Assembly (NCBI GenBank): GCA_035235625.1
Contig: CP141143.1
Coordinates: 14,491,092-14,555,091 of the forward strand
Length of the DNA stretch: 64,000 nt
DNA from: Saururus chinensis
Lineage: Eukaryota > Streptophyta > Magnoliopsida > Piperales > Saururaceae
Direction of reading: 5' to 3'
In this document: piece after piece, positions 10,801 to 36,540 of the stretch
Layout: every line of letters starts with the position of its first letter
Position numbering within the stretch: position 1 is the first letter of the stretch
Made by a program: the position numbers and the translations under genes
The notes under the pieces: generated by a model
Told to the model about the DNA's origin: nothing
The model's input: the letters and a program-made list of their open reading frames with translations, nothing else
Database searches by the model: none

Positions 10801-11361
10801 TGAGGCATCACCTTAACCTACGTGGAGAATTTATACTTAAAAGACCAAATGTTCTTTTCCTTTTATATTTTATCTGTGTGATTAGCAAGTGAGTTGCTAG
10901 TAGAAGTGAATCACCCTGCCTCTATTAATAAAAAAACCTTTCCTCTATCCACCACATCATTGAAATATTTATTCATTTACATAATATAATGATAGATGTA
11001 GTATGTTAATTATAACATTTCCACCGTTTTATTGTAAGTGCCTAATTTAATTTTTCAAAATGAACCAAAGAGAATAATTATCCTAAAAAAAAAAAAAAGC
11101 CAGCCATCTTTGTACACAATAGCGTATCAAAGCTTCGTTGCATTACCAAATACTCTCTTTGTCCTATATTAAAAGTTATATTTTAAAAAATAATAATTTT
11201 TATTAAATGTTAAAACTCATATATAAGAGAAGAGAAAATAAGCTCATAATACCCTCTTTTAAGTACTCAATTAATTAAATTAAACAAAATTAAGTTATTA
11301 ATATGGAGTAATTTTTTATTAAATAATATTAAAAAAATAATTATTGAAATAATGTACTTTA
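10801..11361. other. AT-rich DNA between repeats
   Basis: No gene seen. It contains the diverged MITE at 11151-11310 and AT-rich sequence on both sides. Confidence 0.5.
11151..11310. mobile_element. Diverged Stowaway-type MITE
   Basis: Starts TACTCTCTTTGTCC and ends ATATGGAGTA, an imperfect inverted pair. The internal segment (AAGTACTCAATTAATTAAAT...) resembles the clearer copy at 34908-35150. Flanking TA dinucleotides fit the Stowaway target. Confidence 0.5.
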
Positions 11362-11440
11362 GAAAATATTTCCCAAAGTGGTATTATTTTTCTCCATGTA
11401 GGCGCCAGCCAAGTGCCGACGTGTCTTTAAAAAATAAAAT

Positions 11441-11626
11441 TGATTTTGTTGTTTGGAACAACAAAATCATCGTTGTAAGTGGGAATGACAAAATCACAAT
11501 TTGTATGATTTCGTCATTCTAAAGGATGAAATCCGATTTTGTCCTTTAGAATGACAAAATCCAGGTTGACATAGGGTGGCCCACCGTAAACCTATATGGA
11601 TTTCGTCCTTTAGAATGACGAAATCC
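11441..11626. repeat. Cluster of four short palindromes (left subterminal)
   Basis: Palindromes at 11441-11469, 11508-11532, 11535-11561 and 11598-11626. Each has a GATTTYGTC half facing a GACRAAATC half around a CTTTAGAAT-like loop. The first is a near-perfect GATTTTGTTGTT / AACAACAAAATC foldback. Similar units recur at the other end of the element. Confidence 0.8.
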
Positions 11627-12926
11627 ATGTGCAAACATATAATCAATATTTTTATTTATTTTCTATTTTAGGTATGATTATATGTTCCTAACGATCTTAA
11701 TTCTCCACATATCATGTGGATCATGTGGAGCATTTTTACGGGCCAGGCCCGAGTGATGAGTCAGTACTTGTCCAGCAGGAGTCGCATAGGTCGGCTTCTA
11801 TTTGGCAAGGAGAGGTATGATAACTCTTTATAAAATTTGTTTTGTTTGTTTAGATTATAAATTACGTTGGGTTATAATTTTAAAATTTATTATAGGACCT
11901 CGGGTGCCTTGAGTGCACCGAATATTTTAGATATCTCTGCCATTGGCCCGTAGATGAGCGCATGTTACCGTATATTGAGCGAGCAAGATTTAGAAAGTTC
12001 ATTCATCTACAGTACGTTCGTCTGGATCAGCCTTTATTGATAGCTCTTGTTGAGAGATGGAGGAGGGAGATACAGATGTTTCACCTACCCTATGGAGAGA
12101 TGACCATCACTCTTATGGATGTGGCAGATCTTTTAGGACTTCACATTGATGGAGCTCATGCGATGGGCATGACAGGTGGAGGTCATTTAGACTTATTAGT
12201 CAGACTCCTTGGTAGAGCTCCTCCTGCCACAGTGATGCGTGATAGCTGAGTGAGCCTTCGATGGCTGTTAGGCGAGTTTCATGGTTGTTAGGTAGTTATC
12301 GAGCAGCATGTATGGGCTTATTTATTACATTTACTTGGGACCACGATATTTGCGGATACCATGAGTAGCAATGTACATGTTTCATATCTCTCCCTCATTG
12401 TGGTCTTCGACATGGCGAGTGCTTATTCATGGGGCAGTGCTACTCTTGCTTTTTTATACTGAGAGTTAGGGAAAGCATGTCAGGCCATGACCTCGGGGAT
12501 TGCATATTGTGTGACCCTTCTTCACATAAATGAATTCGTAACTTCAAATATTTTTTTCCACGTATAATTCCTTAATTTGTTTAATAACTTTTATCATATT
12601 TTGTGACACAACTATGGTCGTGGGAGCATTTACACGTCGGTCGACCAAGTATTGAGATGAGTAACTTAGTTGAGGGTGCTCCATTAGGAGCAAGGTAAGT
12701 TATATTTATTTGTAACACTTAATTTTTTTAGTAAGGTTTTATTTACATATGCTGAACTCATTTTTAAAATTTAACTCCTTAAGGTGGAATGTTAGGAAAA
12801 GGAAAACTGAATATCCACAAGGAGTTCTCCGATTATATAGAGGGGAGTTAGATCACCAGCGGCCATACACATGTAATTTTATTTTATTATTAACTTTTTT
12901 ACAATGACTATAAGATATGTGAGGTC

Positions 12927-14186
12927 TGTTGACATAAAAAAAATCAAATCAAAATTTAATTACAAAGATCTCGGAGCTTGACTAGCTCCGGATAACTCTA
13001 AATTTTTTTCAAAATGGACAAAGTCTCAAAAATTGGCAAAGTCCAAAAAGAAAAAAAAAGAAAATGAAACAAATTCTAAAGTTACACACATGGTAATGTG
13101 TTAAAAGAAAAAATTAAAATTCAAAAGCAAGAGTTTGGAGCTTGACAAGTTATGGATAATACTAAAGTCTCAAAATGGACAAAGTCCAAAAAGAAAAAAA
13201 AAAATCACCAAAATCTAAAGGCCAAGATTTCGGAGCTTGACTAGCTCTAAGTGAGACCAAATTTTTAAATAGACAAAGTCTCCGAAGTGGACAAAGTCCA
13301 AATAAAAAAAAAAGAGGAGGCAAAATCTAATCCTACACACGTAAAACCAAAAGGTTAAGTGACACTCATGGACCCCACGATAAATTTTGTTAAAACAAAA
13401 AACAAAAATTGAAATGAATAATGATGTGTAAAGAGAGTGATGAAGTGGAGGGGACCAAGTCAAAGGTATAATGCCTAGTCTTATCTCACACTTCCCACTA
13501 ACTCACACTTCACACTGCCCAGTTCCTCCACTAATCAAGCCGGTTCTTACCAACCCTCCCACTAACCCATTTTCCATCTCCCACTAATTCACTCTCCACT
13601 TCCCACGAACTACCTTTCCAACTCACCCCACTACTTTGCTTAACCGCACAACCCCCATCCTATAAATACCCCTTCGTTTTCATAAGAAGGGGCTTTTGGC
13701 TTTCAAGTCTACTAAACCTCCAAAAAGAAATCCAGAAGTCCATCACGCACCAAAAGACACACAAAATTCTTAAAAAGCCTTAACTTTTTGAAAATTGAAG
13801 AAGTTCAAGGAGTCGGAAGACAAGCAAAAGCGCTCAAGAAGGAAAATGAATTCGTACAAGGGAGCTCTCATTCTTCCAGAAGAAGTTTCTTTGTTTCTTC
13901 TTTTCTCTTTTCTAAACTAGAAAATTGTAGCCACTTATCCTGACAACTCTCTTTTTCTTATTTTAATAAAATTTCAGTTGCTTCTTCTATTTTGCCAATT
14001 AATCGAAGGGTTTTGAGAATTGGTTAATCACTACTACTCACTCTAAAGTGCAAAGAGTAGTCTTGATTAATCAAGAGAAGGTCGTCCCTCATAAAAAAAA
14101 AAGGTTCTTCTCTATATCTTGCAAGAGAGGATCATTCGATCCTTTCTCGTGTCTTGTGCTTAGAGAACTACTGAAATCCCCCAATA
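12927..14186 (+). mobile_element. Probable solo LTR (family 1, copy b), in a PMD intron
   Basis: Starts TGTTGACATA and ends CCCCCAATA, with flanks AGGTC (12922-12926) and AGGTT (14187-14191). It shares termini, TATAAATA box (13661-13668), downstream CAAGTCT segment and 3' end with the element at 7156-8788. It lacks the 60-bp array. Instead it has about three copies of a GAGCTTGACTAGCTC...GGACAAAGTCC unit at 12970-13310. It lies between a donor-like GTAATT and an acceptor-like TATAG, so within an intron of the PMD gene. Confidence 0.7.
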
Positions 14187-14566
14187 AGGTTATTTAAACT
14201 TAATTATCTTTATATATTGTATAGGTTATTTGACAGTCGTACTCACCAGAAGTATTGGTTGTGTTACTTCCTGTATGCACCCACGGTTGAGATGTGTGGC
14301 TATCGCGAACGCCACTAATCTGTTACGAGATTATAGAGATGTATGTGCCGAATCGTGTAATGCTCTAGTTTAACCTGGAGCAAGTGGTCCCACCTTATAC
14401 CGTCGAGTTTGTCCATCGCATCACTCGACAGGGCTGCCAGATTACCGTTTGAGATATACATCATGTAGCATATATCACTCGATGTGAGGATAGGAGAGCC
14501 ACTATTATTCATGGGGAGATGGCTACAACATCACGAGATGTTAGTAGCGCATATATGCAATGATAT

Positions 14567-14966
14567 TGTTGTGAACATCCGAAGGGTCTACCATCGGGGC
14601 CACATGCTAGTGTAATAGGCTTTAATAATGTTTTTCTTAATAAGGGAGGCGTAGGCCTTAGGGTTGCTTAGGGATTATTAGTCGTTTCATAATTATTAGG
14701 GAGTTTATTGTTATTTCCTTTTAAATAATATTTAGTGGGCTTTTATGCTTATGTTAGTGAGCCCATTAAGATTCTCTATATAAGTGTAAGGGATATGCCC
14801 TAATTGGGTAGTGAATGAATTATTAAGTCTCTTATCTTCTCCCCTTTCTTCCTTTCCTCTCCCTCCATGGCGGCCATGCCGCTTCCTTTTCCCTTTCCCG
14901 GCCATCGAACGCCGCTTCCTTCCCCTACCCCGGCTGTCAGGCCGTTGTGGACACCGGTTCACAATA
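14567..14966 (+). mobile_element. 400-bp solo LTR, copia-like, with 5-bp target duplication
   Basis: Starts TGTTGTGAAC and ends GTTCACAATA, a 10-bp terminal inverted repeat with one mismatch. It is flanked by perfect GATAT duplications (14562-14566 and 14967-14971). It contains a TATATAAG box near 14776-14783 and a CT-rich downstream stretch, as in short Ty1/copia LTRs. Removing it restores continuity of the PMD fragment on either side. Confidence 0.8.
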
Positions 14967-16189
14967 GATATTTATCGATTACACGACGATATATTTGACC
15001 GTGCGATGATGTAGATGAGATGACATATCATCATAGGGATGTGTCTTAGGCCGCTTTGGTAAGTATAACTTTGTTAATTTAGGCACATATTGTAAGGACT
15101 CTCATTTCTAAACCGGTTTTCGTTTCATTTTAATTATCGGTTATTGCGTGGTTAACTCAATTTCTTATTAATTCCTTGGTTTCAAAAATAAATAGTGTTT
15201 CTTATGGTTTTAATCAAAATCAATTTTAAAATTATTGGTTTTAAGTGATTTTGAGTCAAATCTGAATTTTTGGGATTTTTTTGAATTTTCACTAAATTTT
15301 TGAAAATTAGGGTTTGGCGGGACCCCCTGTGGGCCCCACCATCGAAATTTGGTTTTTTGGACAAAATTAACCCAGACATCAACACAAGCCTTTACCAAAA
15401 ATTTTCATAATTTTCCCAGGTTTAATTAGTACTTAAATAGCTAAATTACCTATTTTTAGCTTATTTTTCTATTCATACCCCACAATTTACCCATACACAC
15501 CCTAAACCCTATTATAAATAGAATGACCTGAGCCATTTTCATTTTGGGAATTGGCTGGGAAAGGGAAGTTAGGCCTAATTCCCCAATTAGGCCCGGATTA
15601 GAAGGAGTTTAAGGTAAGTCTCTTCTAATTAAGACTTAAAACTTAGATTTTTTCTTAATCCTTTCTAGATCTATCATTTCCCCTTTGTTTTGATTCGTTT
15701 TTAAACATCAAAATTACTGATTTGTATCTTTACTTCAAACCCTAGATCTAAAAATCCGATTTTTATGTTTAACAAGCCCTAGATCTAAGTTTTTCATTAG
15801 GGTTTTCTATGTTAAATCGGTTTTAATGGAGTTTAATTTAAACTCTATGTCTTTGTAAGGTTTTCAAGAAGGGTGACTATCAAATCCAAGCCTAATTAAG
15901 GGATAAGGTAATGGACTTTCGAAATTTCAGTATTTCCATGGTAAAACTCTTGATTTTGTGGTTTATTTTGAGTGGATTTACTTGATTTGGTCTTTTAATG
16001 GCATGATTAGTAAATAGTAATCTTTAATCCCGATTTCATAGGGTTTTATCTTGATATGATGTGGATTAGCTTTTTAAAAGTTATAGTGGAATTTTAATGA
16101 CATTTAGGTTTTTAGATGAAGATTTTAAGTTTCATCAATGGAGTTTCGGTTAAAATATTAGAAATGGAGAAGAAGGTCGATTATGCCTT

Positions 16190-16296
16190 GTTGGCGTTCG
16201 AACGGCCCTCCTGGGCGTTCGAACGGCAACACTGTAAGTTTGTCAGTTTTTACGTTTAGCCGATCAAACGGCCCTACTGGGCGTTCGAACGGCTAC
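16190..16296. repeat. Repeated GGCGTTCGAACGGC palindromic motif
   Basis: Three copies of GGCGTTCGAACGGC at about 16194, 16213 and 16279, plus one diverged copy (CCGATCAAACGGCC) near 16260. The core CGTTCGAACG is a perfect palindrome. Confidence 0.85.
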
Positions 16297-17527
16297 ACAA
16301 TAGATTTTGTAATATTTGCATGATGTTTATTTCGGTAATTCTACTTTGATATATCATTTCCATGTGTATGTGAAGTATTTTGAGCTATAGTATGCTACTG
16401 GAAGGCTATACCATTGAGGTTATGAAGTTGTGGTATGTATTTAGTGTTACGTAGAATGGCTTGTGGTTGGATATATGATGTTGGAATTGCCATTTTAAAG
16501 TTATGAATGGTTGATTCTTTATGGTTATGTATATTTTAAGTAGAGCTACAACATACTAACGGACTGATATGTCATATTAGGATGTGGTTAATTGATGTGT
16601 GAATGATAGTGAATGTCACGGCTTAAGGATGAAGTGAATGATCTTATATGTGTTTAGCTTGTGGTTAAGCTTTGATTTGAGTTATGATTTTAATGATTCT
16701 TTACCTATAATTTCCGTTGGAATTCATGATTAGATGTTAATACATATGTGTAGGGTGATGGTGAGCGATTTACAAGCATGTTGATATGCATTGAGGGAAA
16801 TGCTTCTACTATGTACACACACACATGTAGGGTTTAATGATGATGATGAGCATTGATATTATGATTATGAATGATGCATGAGGGGCTGATGAGAGCACCT
16901 ATCATGGATTAGGATTCATGTATGCCTTGCCCATGTATATACAATGTTGCATGCATCATAAAAATGGATTTCCAATTGAGGCTTTATCGAGATTAATCGA
17001 ATGTGATCGATTAGATGCAATGTGGTGAAATTGCGTGTCGGATTAATCGATCGTGGCTTAATCGAAACTTGATTGGTCCGAAAAGACATGTTTTGATTTG
17101 AGTTCATTCGTGGAACATGTGCACTCCCCGGGTTGAGTCTAGTTAAGTGGAATTACATGGGGGACGAGTTACGTACTTGTCTTGCGATTTGAGATTATTA
17201 TTGTCTTCTGGACCCTGAGAATCCAGTATGGTATGCTCTGTGCACTAGCTACCATGTGTTTGAGGGTTTCCTACGTGGGAACTCGGGCTCTTCACCATCA
17301 CAGGAGATGTCCCAAAACGAACACCCCTGCTCTAGGTTCTCTTCGTGAGAATGTGACATCCTTGGCTAGGATCGTCTGGGGCGAGCAGCCTTTAGGGATT
17401 GACAACCCCGTTCTTTTTAAATTCTTGTGTAGAATTTGGACCATGACACGCCTTCGTGGCTTTGTCTGTGTTCCCGTTTGTGTGACATTAAATTATGATT
17501 ACTCCTTGATGGAGGCATTCTTTATAA

Positions 17528-17696
17528 GATGTGATGCATGATTTGATATATATGTTAGAGATACATCTCATGCAGGTTGATATGATGTGATGCATGATTG
17601 GATATGTATGTTAGAGATACATCTCATGCAGGTTGATATGATGTTAAGACATGAATTGATATGTATGATAGACATACATCTCATGCAGGTTGATAT
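17528..17696. repeat. Three 56-bp tandem repeats
   Basis: Units at 17528-17583, 17584-17639 and 17640-17696 share GATACATCTCATGCAGGTTG, preceded by ATGCATGATTTGATAT. They lie inside the 3.26-kb LTR-like element. Confidence 0.9.
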
Positions 17697-19299
17697 GATG
17701 TGAATGACACTATGTGGATTATACACTATGATGCAGGTTTAGGTGATGTGTATGTGTGATCAGAAAATGATACATCTTGTCAATCTTTGATTTTAATTGG
17801 GTATATTACTATGCCGTCGTGTTTCCGATGATGATAGTATATTAGAAAACCATTACTGAGTTTGTTAAACTCACCCCTCTTTATTGTGTTTTGCTTTGAG
17901 GCTGCGTGGCGTGACACGTAGATGGACAAGATCTCCTCTTTGAGGAAAGGTCGGAGACGACATGTGAGTGATCGTGGAGTCATCTTATGTGACTTATTTC
18001 CTTGGTTTATGCTTTTATGATTAGAACCTTTGTGTATGGTTCTGATTTTGATTTATGCTACTTTACAAATTTGTGTTATTTAATACCTATTTTGGAGCAT
18101 AGAGTGGGCTATGGTTTAACTAAGCATGTGGGTTTGAGACTGTTGTTTATCTTAGAGTTAAAGTAACTCTTTCTTTTCTACTTATTTACTCTTGCTCAAA
18201 GTGGTGTGCATACTCCGTAATTTCGATAGATCGCCTGTGATTAGGGCATAAGTCTTCCGCTAAACCCTATCTCAATTATCCTTGTCGCCCTCGTGCGCTT
18301 GACCGGCCCCTGGACCGGGTTCGGCTCGGGTCGAGCAGTGCCGAGTGTGACACATATTATTTTCTTATTTCTTATTTATCTATTTTTTATTTTATTTTTT
18401 TATAGCTTCGTTTAGCGCGACGCTCACATGAGCATTTGACTGATGCAATTAACACCTGTACTTCGGGTGAGGACTTTTTAACATCACGTGAGTCAATGCT
18501 TAGGGAGCATGATGATGTCCTTCGTAGCTTGCCACTGCTTCAATCGGTGATTACAGATGTTCATAGACATTTTCCTGTTGACGAGGCCGCTCAGACACAA
18601 CCAAAGCACGATTCATTCCCTGATATTCCATCTTCATCAGTAACACATAGCTCTCCTCCCCATTCATTATTTTCGGTCACTCCACATGTAGCTTATCCTC
18701 AGCCAGATACGATATTATATTATAGACGACATCGGTCAGCTCGTGTTGAGCCATCTATTACTTATGCAGAGCTGGAGCCACATCTAGAGCCGGAGCCCTA
18801 GCGGGAACTAGAGCTAGAGCTAGAGCTAGAGCCAGAGCCGGAGCCAGAGCAGGTGGATCATGAGGAGCAGGCAGACCATGAGGAGGAGGAGCTCATACGA
18901 CAGCGTCGGGGTTGAGGTCGAGGCCGAGGTCGAGGACGTAGGAGATCGTGACATTGAGTGTATTAGATTTGTCATATGCTTCTTTTGAACTAAACATTTT
19001 ATTAACATGTGATGTAATATATTTTATAAACATTTATATCTTATGCTTGTTTTTATGTTGTGTAGATGATGGTTGATGTCGATAACTTTAATGTTATGTG
19101 AATAATAGTTAATATAGATAAGTTTGATGTTTTTTAGATATTAATTTAAATATATGCATGGAATGTGTTTAGAATGGATGAACAAGGAATATGTGTATTT
19201 GTATAATGTGTGTCGATTGAATTTATGATTGTATAATGTGTATTTGTTAAAAGCCGAATGAACTGGAGTAGAGAAGCGGAGTCGGGTTAAAACGAAGAC

Positions 19300-19429
19300 G
19301 ATTTCATTTTTTAAAAGGACGAAATCGCGTTTGGCCTAGATAGACTAAAGGCCGAATTGTGAAGTATGGTAAGGACGAAATCGGCTTAATCTGTTGTAAC
19401 CCAATTTTGTCTTTTAGAAAAACGAAATC
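19300..19429. repeat. Right subterminal palindromes of the PMD element
   Basis: Palindrome-like units at 19300-19326 and 19403-19429 with GATTTC / GAAATC halves, matching the cluster at 11441-11626 and supporting the two ends as belonging to one element. Confidence 0.65.
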
Positions 19430-19530
19430 AACTTAAACTTGATTTAAAAAAAAAAAACCTATGCAAGCGCTAACGGCTTGGTTGGCGCCTATACGGTAAA
19501 AAACAACACCACTTTTGGAAAATATTTCCC

Positions 19531-19844
19531 AAAATAAATTAATTTGATAAATATTTTTTTTAAATAATTTTCTCAACTGTTAATGTAGAATCACGGGTGT
19601 ATAAAGTACTTTATTAATAAATTTAATTAATCAGATAAAAATTAATTATGATTTACTCCGCTCACTAAACTAAATCCAAAAAGCTTTCAAGAGGCATGAA
19701 GCCAATGGGCGCGTATTTGGAAATTCAAGCGGTGCACGCACAGTGCCCATCATTTCCACAGTAGCCTTGCCGCTATACGTTTTATTTTTAAACTTCTGTC
19801 AGGCGGACCACGCCTGCGTCGCCGCTTCCGTCGTCGTCGCCGCC
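19531..19844 (+). promoter_or_regulatory. Upstream region of the TEBICHI gene
   Basis: About 300 bp between the transposon end and the start codon: AT-rich at first, then GC-rich with GCC/GTC repeats just before the ATG (19800-19844). No TATA box stands out. The transposon therefore sits directly against the promoter. Confidence 0.4.
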
Positions 19845-34058
<14,214 letters not shown>

Positions 34059-34907
34059 GTTGCACTATTTGATGCTTCTGCTACACACTTCTATGTGTCG
34101 AACCAGAAATTTGTACATGGTTGAAGAGTTGTCTGGTTTTTTGGGCTCTGATTCGCATTAAATCAGGGCTAATTTTGTAAGCACATCCACGATGGTTCAC
34201 TTCATTTATCTGCTTCGGCCTACTTTGCTAGTTTATATTCTTGTCTTTGTTTCTAATATTTGCAACTGAGCACATGAGATGCTTTACATTTTCTACTTGT
34301 GTCAGCTTCTGAGGGATATTCTATTATAATGATATGAACAGGTTACTCATTTTACGTGGTAGACGGTGATCAGATTGGTGTCACACGTCGTTGCCAAAGG
34401 GCCAGATTTGAAAGCTTGATAGATGTTGTAGAGATTCTCTATTTCACCAACAAGAACAGCATATTTGGAATGGTTTTTGTGCTATACGGCCGTACATTAA
34501 TGTTGTCATGGACTCATTGGTTTCATCCATAGTATGTTCGCTTGCTTGCATACTGGAGTCTGCTGGTTGAGTCCGCCGAATCTACCCTGGCGAGTGTTCA
34601 AGTGGGTAAGTTTTCTGATTTTAAAGGGCTACCAATGTATAGGTGGGCTATTCATTTGAGCATACAAGCTATCATCATCGCTACAATGCATTCAAGAAAA
34701 CAGTCTACATGAGAATGTTCCAGATACTGAACCTGGCAGCATGGTGGCAGCTGTTGACACTTGGCAATCTCCCTTCAAGCTTTTACGGGGTTGTGTGAGA
34801 AGCTTTACGAGTCTCGAGGCTGAAAAGTGTTTGTGCTGTGCAAGTTTGTACTAGGAAGTTGAATAAGTCATGATTGTACATATCGGATTTAAGAAAATTT
34901 TAGTTTG
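34059..34907 (+). other. TEBICHI 3' flank and probable 3' UTR
   Basis: Non-coding sequence directly after the stop codon, preserved in both copies of the duplication. No ORF of note and no definite poly(A) signal assigned. Confidence 0.5.
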
Positions 34908-35150
34908 TACTCTCTCTGTCCGTTAAAATAAAAATATTAATTTTTATGAAACGATGAAATTTACATTTAAGAGAAGGAAAAATAAGCTTACGATACTTTT
35001 TTACATACTCAACTACTTAAATTTAACAAAATAGTAAGTTTATGATACTTTTTTTATATACTCAACTATTTAAATTTAACAAAATAGAGTTATTAATATA
35101 GAAAATTTTCTTTTGTTAAATGGAGCTATTTATTTAAGATGGAGGGAGTA
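34908..35150. mobile_element. Stowaway-type MITE downstream of TEBICHI
   Basis: Starts TACTCTCTCTGTCCGTT and ends AAGATGGAGGGAGTA. Internal sequence contains two copies of a CTCAACTAYTTAAATTTAAC segment. The duplicate at 54585-54826 is the same insertion. Confidence 0.8.
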
Positions 35151-36540
35151 TGTTTTTTGTTGTTAAAATTGTAGGAAAATTCATTGTAGAATGTTGTTTG
35201 AGAGGAAAATATGGGAGATCTAATTGTAATTTGGGAAAAGGTACTTTATGATTATGATTATATTTTCATACAATTATATTGTTTTTTTACCTGTTCTAGT
35301 TCTGTGTATTAGTTTTTTCCTGTGTTTAGTTGTTTCGTAATACGGGTTTCATGAAAAAAGTTTGATATTGCTTAGGGGATATCAGCGATTCAAAGCAGGA
35401 CCAGTAATGGGAGATTTCTTTCTTGTCCAGCTTAAGTTGGACCTCGTTACGGGGAGGTAAACAACTGGAATTTAGAAACTACCAAATTAACAAACTAGAC
35501 TTAATAAACACAAAAACTAAAACGTGTTGTCCCCCGTTACTTTGGTACCCTGTGTTAAACTTACCTATTTTTTTACTTATACTTTGATTATGAAAAATAG
35601 TACAAGAATTTTTGTTTAACACTATGTACCTAAGTCTCCTTCGAGTGCTTCTAAGTTACTGTCTGTGTTTTGTGGGGGTGCCACCTAGATGTAGCAAAGG
35701 GCCGAGTTGACCCATTCACGATTGGCCCAACTTGGCCCCATAAAACGTGGGGGTCATGTCGGGCTCAAGTTTGGGGCCTAGGGCCTAAATAGGATCGGCG
35801 TTCGGGCTCTATGGCTGACTGATTGGTTTTGCCCTTTGTGCTTTAGGAGCTATATGACTTGGTGGGCCTAACCCATTAGGCCTTATAGGCTAATTTTTTT
35901 TTGGGCAGGCCCAAGTGCTTCCCGACAAATAAAGATGAGGGCTGGGCGAGGGCTGGCCTTGAAAGGGCCCTTTGCCACTACTACTAGTGCCACCCACCAA
36001 CCATTGCATAAACAAAAAGGGAATTAAACTCCCTGTTAAGTGCTTTAATATCTGTCGAGGGCTACCTCCTACCAATTATTGCACAAATAGACGGAGAATT
36101 CAAATCTCCGTTTAGTACTTTAATATCTGGCGAGGGGTACTCCTTAATAAAATCTAGACAATCTCTTACTCATAGAATTATACTAGTCGTCGAAGTTATA
36201 GTACTTGTCGGAGCTATTGCTAAATGGGAGAAGAATGACGGAGGAAAGGAAAAAGATGAAGGGTCGTTAGAGCTACAGTGTTCGGTGGTTACTCTAATTT
36301 TGGCCTAGGGGATAAATAGGACATTGAAGTAAAACATTATTATTTTCTTTGCTTTAGCTTGGGGGACAGGAAATAATCAAGGTGTGAATAGCAACAGGGC
36401 TCAATATAACTCAAGGCCTAAGGCAAAAATTTTAACATTTAATATAACTATAATAATATAATTAATAAATAAATAGTTTTAGTAAAAATAATTATTGCAT
36501 TTTGAGAAGAGAAATTTCTAATTAGGTTTTTTTCAAATAG
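35151..36540. other. Intergenic, partly repeat-like DNA
   Basis: No gene seen. 35690-35900 is rich in GGGCC/GGCCC runs like degenerate transposon DNA in plants. The stretch is duplicated at 54827-56214. Confidence 0.45.

Larger units (their letters stand above)
15091..18352 (+). mobile_element. 3.26-kb LTR-like insertion with perfect 5-bp target duplication
   Basis: Starts TGTAAGGACT and ends GAGTGTGACA (TG...CA), flanked by CATAT at 15086-15090 and 18353-18357. It lies in an intron of the PMD gene (donor GTAAGTATAA near 15058, acceptor TTTATAG near 18404). No protein-coding retroelement domain was recognised, so it is either a long solo LTR of Ty3 type or a non-autonomous element. It carries palindromic repeats at 16190-16296 and a 56-bp tandem repeat at 17528-17696. 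The element at 58282-61563 has nearly the same length and similar ends. Confidence 0.75.
11745..18957 (+). pseudogene. Plant Mobile Domain (PMD) protein, decayed and split by LTRs
   Basis: Fragments in order resemble the PMD family (transposon-derived, annotated in plants as protein phosphatase 7 long form homologs or MAIN-like). 11896-12248 encodes RFRKFIHLQYVRLDQPLL and the ITLMDVADLLGLHIDG segment. 12290-12470 encodes LLHLLGTTIFAD, FDMASAYSWGSATLAFLY and ELGKA. 12605-12885 encodes LWSWEHLHVGRPSIE and VLRLYRGELDHQRPY. 14224-14420 encodes SYSPEVLVVLLPVC and TPLICYEIIEMYVPNRV. The 3' part at 18400-18957 ends in acidic E/L/P repeats and an RGRGRGRR-like tail. Several stops sit where Arg, Gln or Trp is expected (12461-12463; three more in 14224-14380), mostly explained by C-to-T or G-to-A change. 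Three LTR insertions split it at 12927, 14567 and 15091. Family function (silencing-related in MAIN/MAIL1) is not transferable to this broken copy. Confidence 0.7.
11362..19530 (+). mobile_element. TIR-bounded element carrying a PMD gene, MULE-like
   Basis: A left end at 11362-11418 and a right end at 19474-19530 form imperfect terminal inverted repeats of about 57 bp. Both read inward as GAAAATATTT...CCCAAAGTGG, then TAGGCGCCARCCAAG. Between them lie a decayed Plant Mobile Domain gene, clusters of short palindromes near both ends, and three nested LTR insertions. Without the insertions the element would be about 3.2 kb. PMD genes are known to be carried by plant transposons, including Mutator-like elements. 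No transposase was recognised and no 9-bp target-site duplication could be defined, so the superfamily is inferred. Confidence 0.6.

Noticed and set aside
16190-16296. GTTCGAAC could be a tRNA B box
   Set aside because: No A box, no cloverleaf and the motif is repeated; it is a palindromic LTR repeat.
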